Positions 1-6,842 of a stretch of 64,000 nt of DNA are shown one piece after another. The notes under the pieces were generated by a model. That model was not told where the DNA came from and did not search any database. It saw nothing but the letters and a program-made list of their open reading frames with translations. Made by a program: the position numbers and the translations under genes. This DNA is from Flavonifractor sp. An92 (GTDB taxonomy: Bacteria; Bacillota; Clostridia; Oscillospirales; Oscillospiraceae): positions 57,606 through 121,605 of the forward strand of contig NZ_NFGZ01000009.1 in the NCBI RefSeq assembly GCF_002159175.1, written 5' to 3'. The stretch's first letter is position 1; every line of letters begins with the position of its first letter.

Positions 1-232
1 GGGGCGGGTCATCGCCTTTCTCCTTGCCCATAGCAAGGAAGGCGGCGAGGTAATTTTTCGGGGCTCACGGGAGGATCTGGCCCGCCATTTGGGTGTCAGT
101 CGTGCCGCCCTGTTCCGGGAGCTGGCAGCACTGCAGACCATGGGAGCTATTGAGTCCCACGGGAATCTGTTCCATGTGATTAAGCCGGACCAGCTGGAAG
201 ATCTGCTCTATCATCCATCCAACACCAAATAA
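1..232 (+). CDS. Crp/Fnr-family transcriptional regulator, C-terminal fragment
   Basis: Only the last 76 codons are in the window; the gene starts upstream. The frame reads from base 2 to a TAA at 230-232. The fragment is the winged helix-turn-helix of a Crp/Fnr regulator: SREDLARHLGVSRAALFREL contains the recognition helix, followed by the wing (GAIESHGNLFHVI). In FNR the recognition helix has E..SR; here those positions read A..FR, so the DNA target should differ from an FNR box. It ends 23 bases before an ABC-import operon on the same strand, which suggests co-transcription and local control. The sensor domain lies outside the window, so the effector cannot be judged. Confidence 0.85.
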   Translation, partial: GRVIAFLLAHSKEGGEVIFRGSREDLARHLGVSRAALFRELAALQTMGAIESHGNLFHVIKPDQLEDLLYHPSNTK

Positions 233-255
233 ACCACCCAGAAAGGAATACGATC

Positions 256-1308
256 ATGAAAAAGCTCTTGTCTCTCATTTGTTCTCTGTCTCTGTCTGCG
301 GCGCTTCTTGCTGGCTGCTCCTCCACACCCCAGGAGCCCACCGCCTCTCAGACACCCTCTGATTCGGAAACTCCCACCACCAGTCAATCGGTCACGACGG
401 AAGCTGTGGATGTGAAGGTGATGGTCCTCAAGGGTCCTACCGCCATGGGAATGGTGCAGTTCATGAGTGAGACGGATAACGGCTCCATAACCGACAACAA
501 CTACGACTTTACCATCACAGCCATGACAGATGAGGTCTCTGCGGCCCTTTCCCAGGGTACCACAGACATTGCCGCAGTTCCGGCCAATCTGGCTTCCGTC
601 CTCTATAACAACACAGAGGGCGGCGTACAGGTTCTGGCAATCAATACGCTTGGTGTGCTGTACATTGTGGAGAGCGGGGATACCGTTCAGTCCATGGAAG
701 ATCTGCGGGGCAAAACCATCTATGCCAGCGGAAAGGGCGGCACGCCGGAATATGCTTTGAACTATGTGCTGGCCCAGAACGGCATCGATCCCACCAGTGA
801 TGTGACCATCGAGTGGAAAAGCGAACAGGCAGAATGCCTGGCTGCGCTGACCGCTCAGGAGAATGCCATCGCCATGCTGCCCCAGCCCTTTGTTACCACC
901 GCCCAGAGCAAAAGCGACAGCATCCGGGTGGCCCTGGATCTGACGGAGGAATGGGACAAGCTGCAGGCGGACAGCGAAACACCCTCTACTCTGGTCACCG
1001 GAGTGGTAGTGGCCCGGGCAGAGTTTGTCCAGGAGCATCCCGAGGCTGTCTCCTCCTTCCTGGATCACTATGCCTCTTCCGTGGAGTTTGTCAACTCCAA
1101 TGTCGCGGATGCCGCACAGCTGGTCGGTTCCTATGACATCGTCACCGCGGAGGTTGCCCAGAAAGCCATTCCCGCCTGCAATATCGTCTTTGTAGAGGGT
1201 GCCGAGATGAAGGACAAGCTGTCCGGCTATCTGACCGTCCTCTTCGACCAGAACGCCAAGTCTGTGGGCGGCGCTTTGCCCGCTGACGACTTCTACTACA
1301 GCCGCTGA
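256..1308 (+). CDS. ABC transporter substrate-binding lipoprotein, NitT/TauT (SsuA-like) type
   Basis: A 350-residue extracellular solute-binding lipoprotein. The signal peptide ends in the lipobox LLAGC (Cys21 is lipidated), followed by a Ser/Thr/Pro-rich linker and a periplasmic-binding-like II fold (VLKGPTAMGMVQF, then GTTDIAAVPANLASVLYN). A good ribosome-binding site (AAAGGAA) precedes the ATG. It is the first gene of an SBP-permease-ATPase cassette 5 bases upstream of the permease. It is paralogous to the second binding protein at 4.9-5.9 kb: both have Cys21 lipoboxes and end in a related GG-LP-FY motif. The family imports sulfonates, nitrate, pyrimidine precursors and similar small molecules; the substrate here cannot be read from sequence. 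Confidence 0.9.
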   Translation: MKKLLSLICSLSLSAALLAGCSSTPQEPTASQTPSDSETPTTSQSVTTEAVDVKVMVLKGPTAMGMVQFMSETDNGSITDNNYDFTITAMTDEVSAALSQGTTDIAAVPANLASVLYNNTEGGVQVLAINTLGVLYIVESGDTVQSMEDLRGKTIYASGKGGTPEYALNYVLAQNGIDPTSDVTIEWKSEQAECLAALTAQENAIAMLPQPFVTTAQSKSDSIRVALDLTEEWDKLQADSETPSTLVTGVVVARAEFVQEHPEAVSSFLDHYASSVEFVNSNVADAAQLVGSYDIVTAEVAQKAIPACNIVFVEGAEMKDKLSGYLTVLFDQNAKSVGGALPADDFYYSR

Positions 1309-1313
1309 GGAAG

Positions 1314-2063
1314 ATGAAACGCACCGGAATACTACGGCCCTGGGCGGTGTTTGTATGGCTTCTGGTCTGGCAGATAGGGGCCATGGCGCTGGATCAGCAA
1401 ATCTTACTGGTCTCGCCCATACAGGTTCTGGCCCGGTTGGGGGAGCTGGCCCTTCAGGGGTCGTTCTGGAAGGCTGTGGGATTTTCCATGCTGCGGATTA
1501 CCGGCGGCTTTCTTTTAGGGGCAGCAGTGGGTACCGTTCTTGCAGCGTTCTCTGCCAAGCTGCGCCTGGTGGAGGAGCTGCTGGCCCCCCTTCTGCTGGC
1601 CATCAAGTCCATCCCTGTGGCCTCGTTTATCATTCTATCCCTGATCCTGTTTTCTTCCCGCAATCTGTCCATCCTGATCTCGTTTCTGATGGTTCTGCCG
1701 GTGCTGTATTCCGGGGTTCTGGGCGGGATCCGTGCCATGGACAGTCAGATGCTGGAGATGGCACAGTTGTTCCGGATTCCCACGCTCCGGCGGATCCGTT
1801 ATGTGTATCTGCCCCAGGTGCTGCCCTATTTTCAGGCGGCCTGCGCCTCCGCTTTGGGCCTATGCTGGAAGTCGGGAATCGCTGCCGAGGTCATCGGTAT
1901 GCCCACAGGCTCCATCGGTGAGCGGCTCCAGCAGGCCAAGGTCTATCTGGATACGCCGGATCTGTTTGCCTGGACACTGGTCATCGTACTGGTAAGCCTG
2001 TTATTTGAGCGGTTCTTTTTGGTAGTGCTGAGACAGGCTGCGCACCACTTGGAGAGGATGTGA
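1314..2063 (+). CDS. ABC transporter permease, NitT/TauT (SsuC-like) type
   Basis: A 249-residue inner-membrane permease with about six hydrophobic segments. The cytoplasmic EAA loop that docks to the ATPase is seen around EMAQLFRIPTLRRIRYVYLP. It would form the homodimeric channel fed by the lipoprotein encoded 5 bases upstream and is followed 3 bases later by its ATPase. The ribosome-binding site is weak and lies in the end of the preceding gene, so translation is probably coupled. It belongs to the same family as the permease at 4.2-4.9 kb, but the two are clearly diverged rather than a recent duplication. Confidence 0.9.
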   Translation: MKRTGILRPWAVFVWLLVWQIGAMALDQQILLVSPIQVLARLGELALQGSFWKAVGFSMLRITGGFLLGAAVGTVLAAFSAKLRLVEELLAPLLLAIKSIPVASFIILSLILFSSRNLSILISFLMVLPVLYSGVLGGIRAMDSQMLEMAQLFRIPTLRRIRYVYLPQVLPYFQAACASALGLCWKSGIAAEVIGMPTGSIGERLQQAKVYLDTPDLFAWTLVIVLVSLLFERFFLVVLRQAAHHLERM

Positions 2064-2066
2064 GCC

Positions 2067-2648
2067 ATGCAGGATATTGTGATGCATGCGTTATGCAAGT
2101 CTTTTGGGGAAAAATTGGTGTTGCGGAATGTCTCCGGCACACTGGCAGCCGGCCGCATCACCGGGCTGATGGCCCCTTCCGGCGCAGGAAAAACCACCCT
2201 GCTGCGCATCCTCATGGGACTGGAGCAGACGGACAGTGGCCGGATCGACGGCCTGGATGGTCTCCGCCTCAGCGCAGTATTCCAGGAAGATCGTCTGTGT
2301 GACCAACTGGACGGCGTTTCCAACCTCCGCTTGGTAACACCGTCCCTGAGCCGCACAGAAGCCAGAAACGCTTTAGAGGCGGTGGGACTTGCCGACTGCA
2401 TCGGTCAGCCCACCCGGGAGCTTTCCGGAGGACAGCGGCGCAGAGTGGCGATTCTCCGTGGTCTGCTGGCTGACTATGACCTCCTGATCCTGGATGAGCC
2501 TTTCAAGGGTTTGGACCGGGAGACCAAGCAGCTGGTGATAGAGGATACTCAACGCCGATGCATGGGAAAAACCGTGCTGCTTGTCACCCATGATCCCACA
2601 GAGCTGGATGCGCTGGGTGTGACCGAATTGCTGACTGGATTGGAATAA
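2067..2648 (+). CDS. ABC transporter ATP-binding protein (short form)
   Basis: A 193-residue ABC ATPase powering the import cassette. All core motifs are present: Walker A APSGAGKTT (about residue 36), signature LSGGQRRRV, Walker B LLILDEP, D-loop and switch His (VTHDP). It is short for the family (NitT/TauT ATPases are usually about 230-260 residues): it lacks the C-terminal extension and has a compact Q-loop region. ATG is preceded by GAGG inside the end of the permease gene. It closes the operon; a strong bidirectional terminator follows within 5 bases. Confidence 0.9.
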   Translation: MQDIVMHALCKSFGEKLVLRNVSGTLAAGRITGLMAPSGAGKTTLLRILMGLEQTDSGRIDGLDGLRLSAVFQEDRLCDQLDGVSNLRLVTPSLSRTEARNALEAVGLADCIGQPTRELSGGQRRRVAILRGLLADYDLLILDEPFKGLDRETKQLVIEDTQRRCMGKTVLLVTHDPTELDALGVTELLTGLE

Positions 2649-2651
2649 AAA

Positions 2652-2691
2652 ACGGGCTCCATAGAAGCGTTTTGGCTTCTATGGAGCCCGT
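2652..2691. terminator. Bidirectional intrinsic terminator between converging ABC and cupin operons
   Basis: A perfect 17-bp inverted repeat (arms 2652-2668 and 2675-2691, loop GTTTTG) is flanked by A-rich and T-rich tracts on both sides (AAAAA before, TTCTTTTTC after). It sits between the end of the first ABC operon and the end of the convergent cupin pair and can serve both. Confidence 0.9.
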
Positions 2692-2701
2692 TCTTTTTCT
2701 G

Positions 2702-3046
2702 TCAGCAGGACGGGGTCTTCACGACCACCAGGTACATCTTGAACGCTGTCACCGCCTGTACCGCGTGAGGGATGCCGGCGGGCATGATAATGGCTTCTCC
2801 TGCGTTCAGGGTGTGGGGAACACCGTCAATGGTAATCTGTGCCGTCCCTTCCAAAATGGTCGCCATAGCGTCTCCGGGAGCAGCGTGGGTGCTGATGGCC
2901 TCACCCGCATCAAAGGCAAACAGGGTGATCCCCGCACCGGCCTGTTGGGCCAGGGTCAGGCTGACAACTTTACCCGCTTCATATTCCACTTGCCCCTTCA
3001 AGGCAAAGGGCTGCGCATGAGGGACATTCTTAATCAGGGTTTCCAT
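2702..3046 (-). CDS. Small cupin-domain protein
   Basis: A 114-residue single-domain cupin. The two conserved motifs are visible: AGEAISTHAAPGDAMATILEG and the second motif GEAIIMPAGIPHAV. Only one His is seen in each motif, fewer than a full 3-His/1-Glu metal site, so metal binding is uncertain. Start ATG follows AGGAGG at a spacing of 8. It is the second gene of a two-cupin operon, 20 bases behind its paralogue, and ends at a strong terminator. The family includes sensors, isomerases and dioxygenases; no specific function is assigned. Its co-regulation with an ABC importer suggests a role in handling or sensing the imported compound. Confidence 0.8.
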   Translation of the reverse strand: METLIKNVPHAQPFALKGQVEYEAGKVVSLTLAQQAGAGITLFAFDAGEAISTHAAPGDAMATILEGTAQITIDGVPHTLNAGEAIIMPAGIPHAVQAVTAFKMYLVVVKTPSC

Positions 3047-3066
3047 GAGTCATTCCTCCTAAATCA

Positions 3067-3396
3067 TTATGAAAGCGTGATCTGCAGCAGCTTGCAGCCA
3101 TCCGGAGCAACTACTGCGTGGGGCGTATGGGCGGGAACAGCCAGACAATCGCCCGTTTGAAGACTGCGGCTGTCCTCCCCCGCAGAGACATCAAGCGCCC
3201 CCTCCAGAATGTAGTAGAGGGTATCGCCAAAATAGCATTCCTCACTGATACTCTCCCCGTCGCCAAAGGCCAAAAGAGTCATTTGGCAGTGTTCCTGCCG
3301 GCTCATGGCCATACTGACCACGCGGCCAGGTTGAATCTGAATCAGCTGGGTGAGCTGCTGGGGCTGCTGTGTGGGCAGGTTGCGTAAAAAGTCCAT
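3067..3396 (-). CDS. Small cupin-domain protein (first of pair)
   Basis: A 109-residue cupin (FGDGESISEECYFGDTLYYI..., then GDCLAVPAHTPHAVV). The first motif has Glu/Glu/Cys where metal-binding His residues usually stand, so the site may be atypical or absent. GGAGG lies 8 bases before ATG. It is the promoter-proximal gene: the Crp/Fnr-type operator centred at 3462.5 and the -10 TATCAT give a predicted start of transcription near 3421, only about 25 bases upstream of the start codon. It is paralogous to the following gene but clearly diverged. Confidence 0.8.
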   Translation of the reverse strand: MDFLRNLPTQQPQQLTQLIQIQPGRVVSMAMSRQEHCQMTLLAFGDGESISEECYFGDTLYYILEGALDVSAGEDSRSLQTGDCLAVPAHTPHAVVAPDGCKLLQITLS

Positions 3397-3427
3397 TGCT
3401 CATACCTCCATGGGTCGTTTTATCCAT

Positions 3428-3469
3428 ATGATACCCCAGGAAACGGGATCATTCCATTGCCACAGCAAC
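3428..3469 (-). promoter_or_regulatory. Cupin-operon promoter with Crp/Fnr-type operator at predicted -41.5
   Basis: The inverted repeat ATTGC-CACA-GCAAC (3456-3469) lies upstream of a -10 hexamer TATCAT (minus strand, 3433 to 3428). The distance from repeat centre to the first -10 base is 29.5 bp, as in class II Crp/Fnr-dependent promoters, and no good -35 is needed or seen. The same repeat and identical spacing recur at 5980-6021 and 6734-6775. One base (A for G) departs from the other two sites. Confidence 0.7.
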
Positions 3470-3474
3470 AACGA

Positions 3475-4161
3475 TCAGGCTGTGATGCGACCAATAATTT
3501 CCCGCCGGATCTCCGTCAGTTCCGGCGCCGAGGCATCCCGGCCTTCCCGGCCAGGCAGGGTGATCCATGTTTGAATGGTGGTTGGCCTGGGTGTCAGGAC
3601 AGCAATCTGGGTGGCCACGGTCAACGCCTCATCAATTTCGTGGGTGACAAACAGAACGCCTGGCTTTTTGATCTTCCAGATCTCCAGAAGCATATTCACC
3701 ATCTCCATGCGAATGCCGTAGTCCAGCCCCTGAAAGGGCTCATCCATCAGGAAGAACTCTCCGCCGAAATGGAAGGCCCGTGCCAGCGCACATCGACGGG
3801 CCATGCCCCCGGAGAGCTGCGTAGGATAGTACCCCTCAAAGCCTTTCAGCCCTACATCCGAAATGAGGGTACGCACAGCCTCCGGCTCGGCATCCTCACG
3901 AACCAGATGGATGTTTTCTTCCACCGTTCGCCACGGCAGAAGGCGGGGACTTTGAAACATATAGCTCAGCCGAGTATCGGTTCCCTCGATGGTACCCGTG
4001 TCAGGTGTTGCCAGGCCTGAAATCAGGTTAAGAAGCGTGGTCTTTCCGCAGCCGGAGGGACCGATCAGAGCCACGATCTCCCCCGGAGAAAGGGTCAAAG
4101 ACAAGTCAGACAGGACAGGTAATCCGTCATAGGACTTGGTGATTCCGCTCAGTTTCAGCAT
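3475..4161 (-). CDS. ABC transporter ATP-binding protein, NitT/TauT type
   Basis: A 228-residue ATPase of the second import cassette. Motifs: Walker A GPSGCGKTT (about residue 38), signature LSGGMARRC, Walker B FFLMDEP, switch His VTHEIDE. The open frame extends far upstream, but the start MLKLSG at 4161 is chosen because ABC homology begins there and it overlaps the permease stop by 7 bases. Its stop is 6 bases from the operator of the downstream cupin operon, so the cupins have their own promoter but may also receive read-through. Confidence 0.92.
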   Translation of the reverse strand: MLKLSGITKSYDGLPVLSDLSLTLSPGEIVALIGPSGCGKTTLLNLISGLATPDTGTIEGTDTRLSYMFQSPRLLPWRTVEENIHLVREDAEPEAVRTLISDVGLKGFEGYYPTQLSGGMARRCALARAFHFGGEFFLMDEPFQGLDYGIRMEMVNMLLEIWKIKKPGVLFVTHEIDEALTVATQIAVLTPRPTTIQTWITLPGREGRDASAPELTEIRREIIGRITA

Positions 4162-4904
4162 GTCACACCTTCTTTCCCACAAAAAGCCATCCTCAGCAAT
4201 CTTTGTGTGAGATAGCATCCCAATACCAGCAGCAGCGACCAGGCAATGATGGCATCGGGCTTGATGTTGAGCCGGGCCGTGGTGATGGCTCCTCCGATTC
4301 CGCTGTTTGTAGTAAGAACCTCTCCCATAACTGCCAGCTTCCATCCGCCTCCGATCACGATTTCCAGCGCTGAGCGGAAATAAGGGCGGATAGAAGGAAG
4401 GGTTACATGGCGCAGCATCTTCCAGCGGGAAAATTGGTAAAGGCGCGCCATCTCCAACAGCTGTGGATCTACGCTGCGGACGCCGTGACTGAGGTTGATC
4501 ACCACAGTTGGAACTGTGGCTGTGGCCACGATGAAGACGCAAGGCTTTCCGTTAAATCCGAACCACACCAGTGCCAGAACCACCCAGCATACGGGCGGAA
4601 TGGCCTGGAGCACATGGATCAGTGGGGTTCCCACATCCTCTATCTTGGGACACAGGCCAAACAACAGCCCCAGAACAGCGCCAACGCCCACACCGATGGC
4701 CAGACCGGCAATCAGCCTCAGGATCGTTGTTCCTATGGTGGCTCCGAAATCCGACTGCGTCATGAGCCGAACCAATGTAGAAAGGACCTGGGCAATGGGG
4801 GGCACCACCAGCGGCGGGTAAAAGAGAGATGCCAGCTGCCAGGCTCCCAGCAGCAGGCACACTCCCAAGGCACGGCGGAACCACAGTCCCGCCTTACCCT
4901 GCAT
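4155..4904 (-). CDS. ABC transporter permease, NitT/TauT type
   Basis: A 249-residue membrane permease (about six transmembrane segments) with EAA loop around EMARLYQFSRWKMLRHVTLP. The start MQGKAG is chosen because GAGGGGC lies 6 bases before that ATG; two ATGs further upstream would place the start inside the binding-protein gene and would include this ribosome-binding site as coding. It overlaps the upstream binding-protein gene by 11 bases and the downstream ATPase gene by 7, indicating tight translational coupling in the order SBP-permease-ATPase. Confidence 0.9.
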   Translation of the reverse strand: MQGKAGLWFRRALGVCLLLGAWQLASLFYPPLVVPPIAQVLSTLVRLMTQSDFGATIGTTILRLIAGLAIGVGVGAVLGLLFGLCPKIEDVGTPLIHVLQAIPPVCWVVLALVWFGFNGKPCVFIVATATVPTVVINLSHGVRSVDPQLLEMARLYQFSRWKMLRHVTLPSIRPYFRSALEIVIGGGWKLAVMGEVLTTNSGIGGAITTARLNIKPDAIIAWSLLLVLGCYLTQRLLRMAFCGKEGVTC

Positions 4905-5913
4905 AGAACAGCCCCTCATCGGGCAGCTTTCCACCGATCATAGAGGGTTCAAAGTTGTAAAGAAGGTTATAGAAGGTATCCAGTTCCTCTTTGGCGTCCT
5001 GGGCACTCTTAAAAGTCAAGCCCATATTGGGAATCGCTGCCTCCACAATTGCGGCTTTCATGCCCAGATACTCCTCAGCCAGCGCAGCAGCCTCAGCCGG
5101 GTGATCCAACACCCACTGCACGCTCTCCTCATAGGCAGCCTGGAACTGGACGGCCAGCTCAGGGTTCTCATCCAGGAAAGTCTGGGTGGTGCCGAAGCCT
5201 GCGTTAGGGATCATAGTATCCGTGCCGGTGGAGCGCTGCCACTCGGTTTCAAAGCTGAGTGCCCGGCGCACATTCTCATTCTGTGCCATGGCGGAAGTAA
5301 CCTGGGGCTCGATCAAAGTGGCGTATTCCGCCTCCCCAGAGGCCAAAAGGGCGGCTACCTCTGCGGTACTGGCGTAGACCACCTGGACATTTTCACCCAC
5401 CGTCAAGCCGGCCTCACTCATAAAATACTGGGTGAGCGCATCCGGAGGAGAGGACTGAAGCGGGATATATACCGTCTTACCCTCCAAATCGCTCCAGGTC
5501 GTGAAATTCGGATCGGTGGTCATGAAGTATGTAACGCCCCAGGTGTTCACATTCATCAGACGTACATCCAGGCCCTTATTATAGAGGGTAGATATCACGG
5601 TCAGGGGAAATGCGTACAGGTCATGTTCTCCGCCCTGGACCATAGCCAGAAGTTCTTCCGGGGCATTCCACACATTCAGGTCAATGGTCACATTCTCCCC
5701 CAGCAGCTGCTCCTCCATCATGTAAAGAACCGGCAGAGCAGGCGGGGCAGTGGGTACGCCTACAGAAATGGTAATCGGTTCGGTGGCCTGACTGGATTCC
5801 TCTGCCGTGTCGTTTTGGTTGGTATTGTCTGCAGGCGCATTGCCCACGGCACAACCGGCCAGGGCAAAGAGCATCATGGCAGAAGCCAGGATGGAAGCAA
5901 GGGTGCGTTTCAT
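4894..5913 (-). CDS. ABC transporter substrate-binding lipoprotein, NitT/TauT type
   Basis: A 339-residue lipoprotein with lipobox ALAGC (Cys21), an Asn/Asp/Thr/Glu-rich linker and a type II periplasmic-binding-like domain (SVGVPTAPPALPVLYMMEE; GGEHDLYAFPLTVISTLYN). The start MKRTLA is supported by GGAGG 7 bases upstream; a longer reading frame lacks one. It is first in a leftward SBP-permease-ATPase operon whose promoter carries the Crp/Fnr-type operator at 6008-6021. It differs from the first cassette's binding protein in the ligand-pocket region, so the two importers may take different but related compounds. Confidence 0.9.
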   Translation of the reverse strand: MKRTLASILASAMMLFALAGCAVGNAPADNTNQNDTAEESSQATEPITISVGVPTAPPALPVLYMMEEQLLGENVTIDLNVWNAPEELLAMVQGGEHDLYAFPLTVISTLYNKGLDVRLMNVNTWGVTYFMTTDPNFTTWSDLEGKTVYIPLQSSPPDALTQYFMSEAGLTVGENVQVVYASTAEVAALLASGEAEYATLIEPQVTSAMAQNENVRRALSFETEWQRSTGTDTMIPNAGFGTTQTFLDENPELAVQFQAAYEESVQWVLDHPAEAAALAEEYLGMKAAIVEAAIPNMGLTFKSAQDAKEELDTFYNLLYNFEPSMIGGKLPDEGLFYAG

Positions 5914-5937
5914 TTGAGATCCTCCAATCTGAATCAA

Positions 5938-5985
5938 AATAATCCTTCCGGTGGTTAGCTATGTCTAACCACCGGAAGGATTATT
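5938..5985 (-). terminator. Perfect 21-bp hairpin overlapping the ABC-operon promoter
   Basis: A flawless 21-bp inverted repeat (arms 5938-5958 and 5965-5985, loop of 6) is followed on the minus strand by TTTTGATTC. It would terminate transcripts reading out of the regulator gene at 6043. It also overlaps the predicted -10 (AATAAT, 5985-5980) and start (about 5973) of the ABC operon, so a transcript begun there carries only part of the structure. Terminating read-through while sparing the local promoter is the likely role. Confidence 0.7.
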
Positions 5986-6021
5986 GCATAAAACAACAGG
6001 ACCGTCCGTTGCCATGGCAAC
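5980..6021 (-). promoter_or_regulatory. ABC-operon promoter with Crp/Fnr-type operator at predicted -41.5
   Basis: A perfect inverted repeat GTTGC-CATG-GCAAC (6008-6021, extended by flanking CC/GG to an 18-bp palindrome) lies 29.5 bp, centre to first base, from the extended -10 TGC-AATAAT on the minus strand. This is the textbook class II activator position and matches the geometry at the cupin and fusion-protein promoters. It is the most symmetrical of the three sites. Confidence 0.75.
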
Positions 6022-6042
6022 GGATAGCCCTGATTTTTCTGT

Positions 6043-6720
6043 CTACGCGGTTAAAAATTCACTGTCCAGAATTTGAATGACCTGACCCTGATAAGTAAGG
6101 ATTCCCTCTTTCTGCATTCGGCCCAGTTCCCGGGAAAGGGCGCTGCGGTCCACACACAGATAGTCCGCCATCTCACCACGTCCCATCTCCAAGCGTATCT
6201 CACCATTGGGAGCAACCGGCAAACCTTGAAGATAGACCTTGATCCGGTTGCGAAGCCGGTTCTGCGCCAAAATACGCATTTTCTGATTGAGAAATAAGGC
6301 TCCCCTTCCCATCTCCTGCAACAAATTGGCGGTCACCCGCATCCGGTATGGACACCCATTTTCTTGCTGAAGCAATAAAGGGTCAAAGTCCAGATAGAGC
6401 ACCTCTGTATCGTTAAGGGCATCAATTTGAATGGGGCTGTCTTGGGACATGGAGCAAACCAATGTCTCCCCAAACACGCGCCCCCGACTCAGGCGATCAA
6501 TGGTCAGCAGATTTCCGTCCTCGCTGTAAAGTGAGATCCTCAAGGTGCCGGACATAACAACGCCGGGGCGCCTTTGGCAATCGCCGATCCGCAGGAGGAC
6601 CGTGTCCTTCAGAACTGTCCGCACCTCTCCATGCAGGCAGTTAAGAACATTCTGATATTTTTCTTCCGGAATACCGTCGAACAGTTGACAACGGGACATT
6701 GCTGCAAAAATCGAACCCAT
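6043..6720 (-). CDS. Crp/Fnr-family transcriptional regulator
   Basis: A 225-residue regulator of full family length: N-terminal cyclic-nucleotide-binding-like sensor (GVVMSGTLRISLYSEDGNLL; RGRVFGETLVCS), long dimer helix (residues about 115-145) and C-terminal winged helix (GEMADYLCVDRSALSRELGRM). The recognition helix keeps the S-R of FNR but has S in place of its Glu, fitting a non-FNR half-site such as TTGC. No four-Cys iron-sulfur pattern is seen. The start is chosen at MGSIFAAM because GGAGGGG precedes it. It probably activates the flanking cupin, ABC and activase-fusion promoters. A repeat of the same operator lies 14 bases before its start codon, consistent with self-repression. Confidence 0.85.
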   Translation of the reverse strand: MGSIFAAMSRCQLFDGIPEEKYQNVLNCLHGEVRTVLKDTVLLRIGDCQRRPGVVMSGTLRISLYSEDGNLLTIDRLSRGRVFGETLVCSMSQDSPIQIDALNDTEVLYLDFDPLLLQQENGCPYRMRVTANLLQEMGRGALFLNQKMRILAQNRLRNRIKVYLQGLPVAPNGEIRLEMGRGEMADYLCVDRSALSRELGRMQKEGILTYQGQVIQILDSEFLTA

Positions 6721-6733
6721 GAGACCCCTCCGT

Positions 6734-6775
6734 GTTGCTGTGGCAACCGACAAAAACAAAAAACACATTTATAGT
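6734..6775 (+). promoter_or_regulatory. Divergent promoter region with Crp/Fnr-type operator
   Basis: GTTGC-TGTG-GCAAC (6734-6747) has its centre 29.5 bp from a rightward -10 TATAGT (6770-6775), the same class II geometry as the two leftward sites, and should activate the activase-fusion gene starting at 6843. On the minus strand TATAAA (6773-6768) is a plausible -10 for the regulator itself; relative to that start the operator lies near +20, a position for repression. One site could thus activate one gene and repress the other. Confidence 0.65.
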
Positions 6776-6787
6776 TAGCATTAACTA
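6772..6787. repeat. Inverted repeat TAGTTA-GCAT-TAACTA at the predicted start of the activase-fusion transcript
   Basis: A perfect 6+4+6 inverted repeat covers the predicted rightward start of transcription (about 6782). It differs from the TTGC-type operators and may be the site of a second regulator, possibly the neighbouring Crp/Fnr paralogue whose end is at 1-232. Its GTTAG/CTAAC elements resemble the loop-proximal part of the hairpin at 5938-5985. Confidence 0.4.
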
Positions 6788-6842
6788 ACCATTATTATAC
6801 TGCTTGGCCAATAAAATGTCAACGTAAGAAAAGAGGGTCACT

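Noticed and set aside
4162..4542. Longer start (127 extra codons) for the second ABC ATPase
   Set aside because: The extension lies over the permease gene, and ABC homology starts at MLKLSG.
6772..6787. TAGTTA palindrome as a class II activator site
   Set aside because: No good -10 lies 29.5 bp from its centre in either direction, so it was kept as a separate repeat.
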